In this document: piece by piece, positions 63,475-64,000 of the stretch
Layout of the letters: each line of letters opens with the position of its first letter
How positions within the stretch are numbered: position 1 is the first letter of the stretch
Assembly (NCBI GenBank): GCA_028277225.1
Contig: JANQHB010000037.1
Span: 90,570-154,569, forward strand
Source of the DNA: Chlorobium sp.
GTDB taxonomy: Bacteria; Bacteroidota; Chlorobiia; Chlorobiales; Chlorobiaceae
DNA length: 64,000 nucleotides
Direction of reading: 5' to 3'
Notes under the pieces: generated by a model
Databases searched by the model: none
The model's input: only the letters and a program-made list of their open reading frames with translations
What the model was told of the DNA's origin: nothing
Program-made: the position numbers and the translations under genes

Positions 63475-64000
63475 TCAGAAAAGCTCCTCCTGCTTGCGCA
63501 GTTGACCCTCCTGTTTGACCGGATAACGCAATCCCTTCGCTCCACCATCATTACAACGGCTTCTTCACTACTACGGATTGCTCCGCCCCTTGATGGCGCT
63601 TCGGTACTTTCAGCCTCGCTTTTTACACTTGTGCCTTTCCCTTGCCATCGCCATCGAAGGTTCCCGCAGTTCAACGCAAGAGCCCGAACCAGGATCACGC
63701 CATCTCTACGCCGGACACCGTCTAGCCAGTAAACAGGTTGCCGCCAGACTCGTCCTGGAGTTACGTCCATCTCCAGTTTTGATGCCAATACAATTACGAC
63801 GATTGAACGATGGTTCACTGGTGTTCGTCTTCCTTGGTTCACACCTGACCCCTGTGTAATCTTATTACACGGGGCCTTTTCCGTAACGCTCACGACTTGA
63901 GCTTTTGACTCACGCCGCTTACGGTGGTTTGCAACCTGCTCCTGTAAGCCGATTGCGAGGGGCCTACCCTCATCTCTTACGCCGCTTTGCTGCGGCACAC

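Larger units (their letters stand above)
62160..64000 (-). mobile_element. Group II intron (about 1.84 kb, 5' end at or next to window end)
   Basis: On the minus strand the sequence at 64000 begins GTGTGCC, the GUGYG consensus of a group II intron 5' end. Domain V is at 62228-62195 (34 nt, starts GAGCCGGATGAGC and ends CGTCCGGTTC). A GC-rich hairpin follows as domain VI, and the 3' end is best placed at 62160 (CCGAC, then TTAACCC). The RT gene lies in domain IV; 63475-64000 is intron RNA (domains I-IV), where no other gene should be called. Confidence 0.88.

Noticed and set aside
63475..63998. A 175-codon minus-strand frame and other frames in both directions
   Set aside because: They lie within the group II intron's 5' RNA domains, have no family resemblance and no ribosome sites.
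1..64000. tRNA or rRNA genes
   Set aside because: I looked for the T-loop (GGTTCGAATCC-like) and clover-leaf ends in the gaps and found none; a covariance search would settle it.

Overview
The window is chromosomal DNA from a green sulfur bacterium (Chlorobiaceae). The decisive marker is an intact gene for the Fenna-Matthews-Olson bacteriochlorophyll a protein (fmoA, 17385-18488). A sepiapterin reductase of the Chlorobium type, a lactate-dehydrogenase-like malate dehydrogenase and a possible Chlorobi-1-type small RNA agree with this. Genus and species cannot be fixed from the sequence alone.

Bases 1 to about 47.5 kb are core genome, tightly packed on both strands. In order they hold: the end of mpl and gapA; the heat-shock set hrcA-grpE-dnaJ (minus) with prmC; proS, a 2-Cys peroxiredoxin, a purine permease and a nitrilase-family amidase; ispE, a SPOR protein, a sigma-54 activator and lnt; fmoA, a MerR regulator and an ABC exporter; mutS with an overlapping B12-dependent radical SAM gene; rplU-rpmA, mdh, radC, a cold-shock protein, a sepiapterin reductase, yqeY and serS; a sulfotransferase; metY-metX behind a SAM-I riboswitch; rsmB, a XerD-like recombinase, a beta-CASP nuclease, a DEAD-box helicase, a truncated thpR, waaA, pdxA and ftsE. 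Intergenic gaps carry families of short dispersed repeats, several in inverted copies up to 9 kb apart.

From about 47.55 kb to the end the character changes to accessory DNA. The gene that overlapped the end of ftsE is reduced to about 19 codons. It is followed by a minus-strand module: a zinc-ribbon plus B12-binding sensor with the Wx9EH signature of CarH-type photoreceptors, a helical protein of unknown function and a membrane protein. A TacA/TacT-type toxin-antitoxin pair follows. Then comes an 8.9-kb segment bounded by two inverted copies of a 143-bp MITE (51073-51215 and 60079-60221). It holds a GAF/sigma-54 activator facing a likely sigma-54 promoter with a two-copy upstream site, and downstream of that promoter a one-direction gene run: small alpha/beta protein, metallo-beta-lactamase-fold hydrolase, radical SAM enzyme, His-rich membrane protein, RidA, condensation-domain acyltransferase and a CrtI-like flavoprotein. 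I do not recognise this set as a described pathway; it is the best candidate here for a new system. Beyond the right MITE lie an integron-type attC site, two AT-rich genes (a DUF4386-like membrane protein and an EFR1-type flavodoxin-ferredoxin) and a group II intron with its reverse transcriptase, whose 5' end coincides with the end of the window.

Starts were moved inward from the longest reading frame wherever family alignment or a ribosome-binding site favoured it; this is stated per gene. No tRNA, rRNA or CRISPR array was seen.
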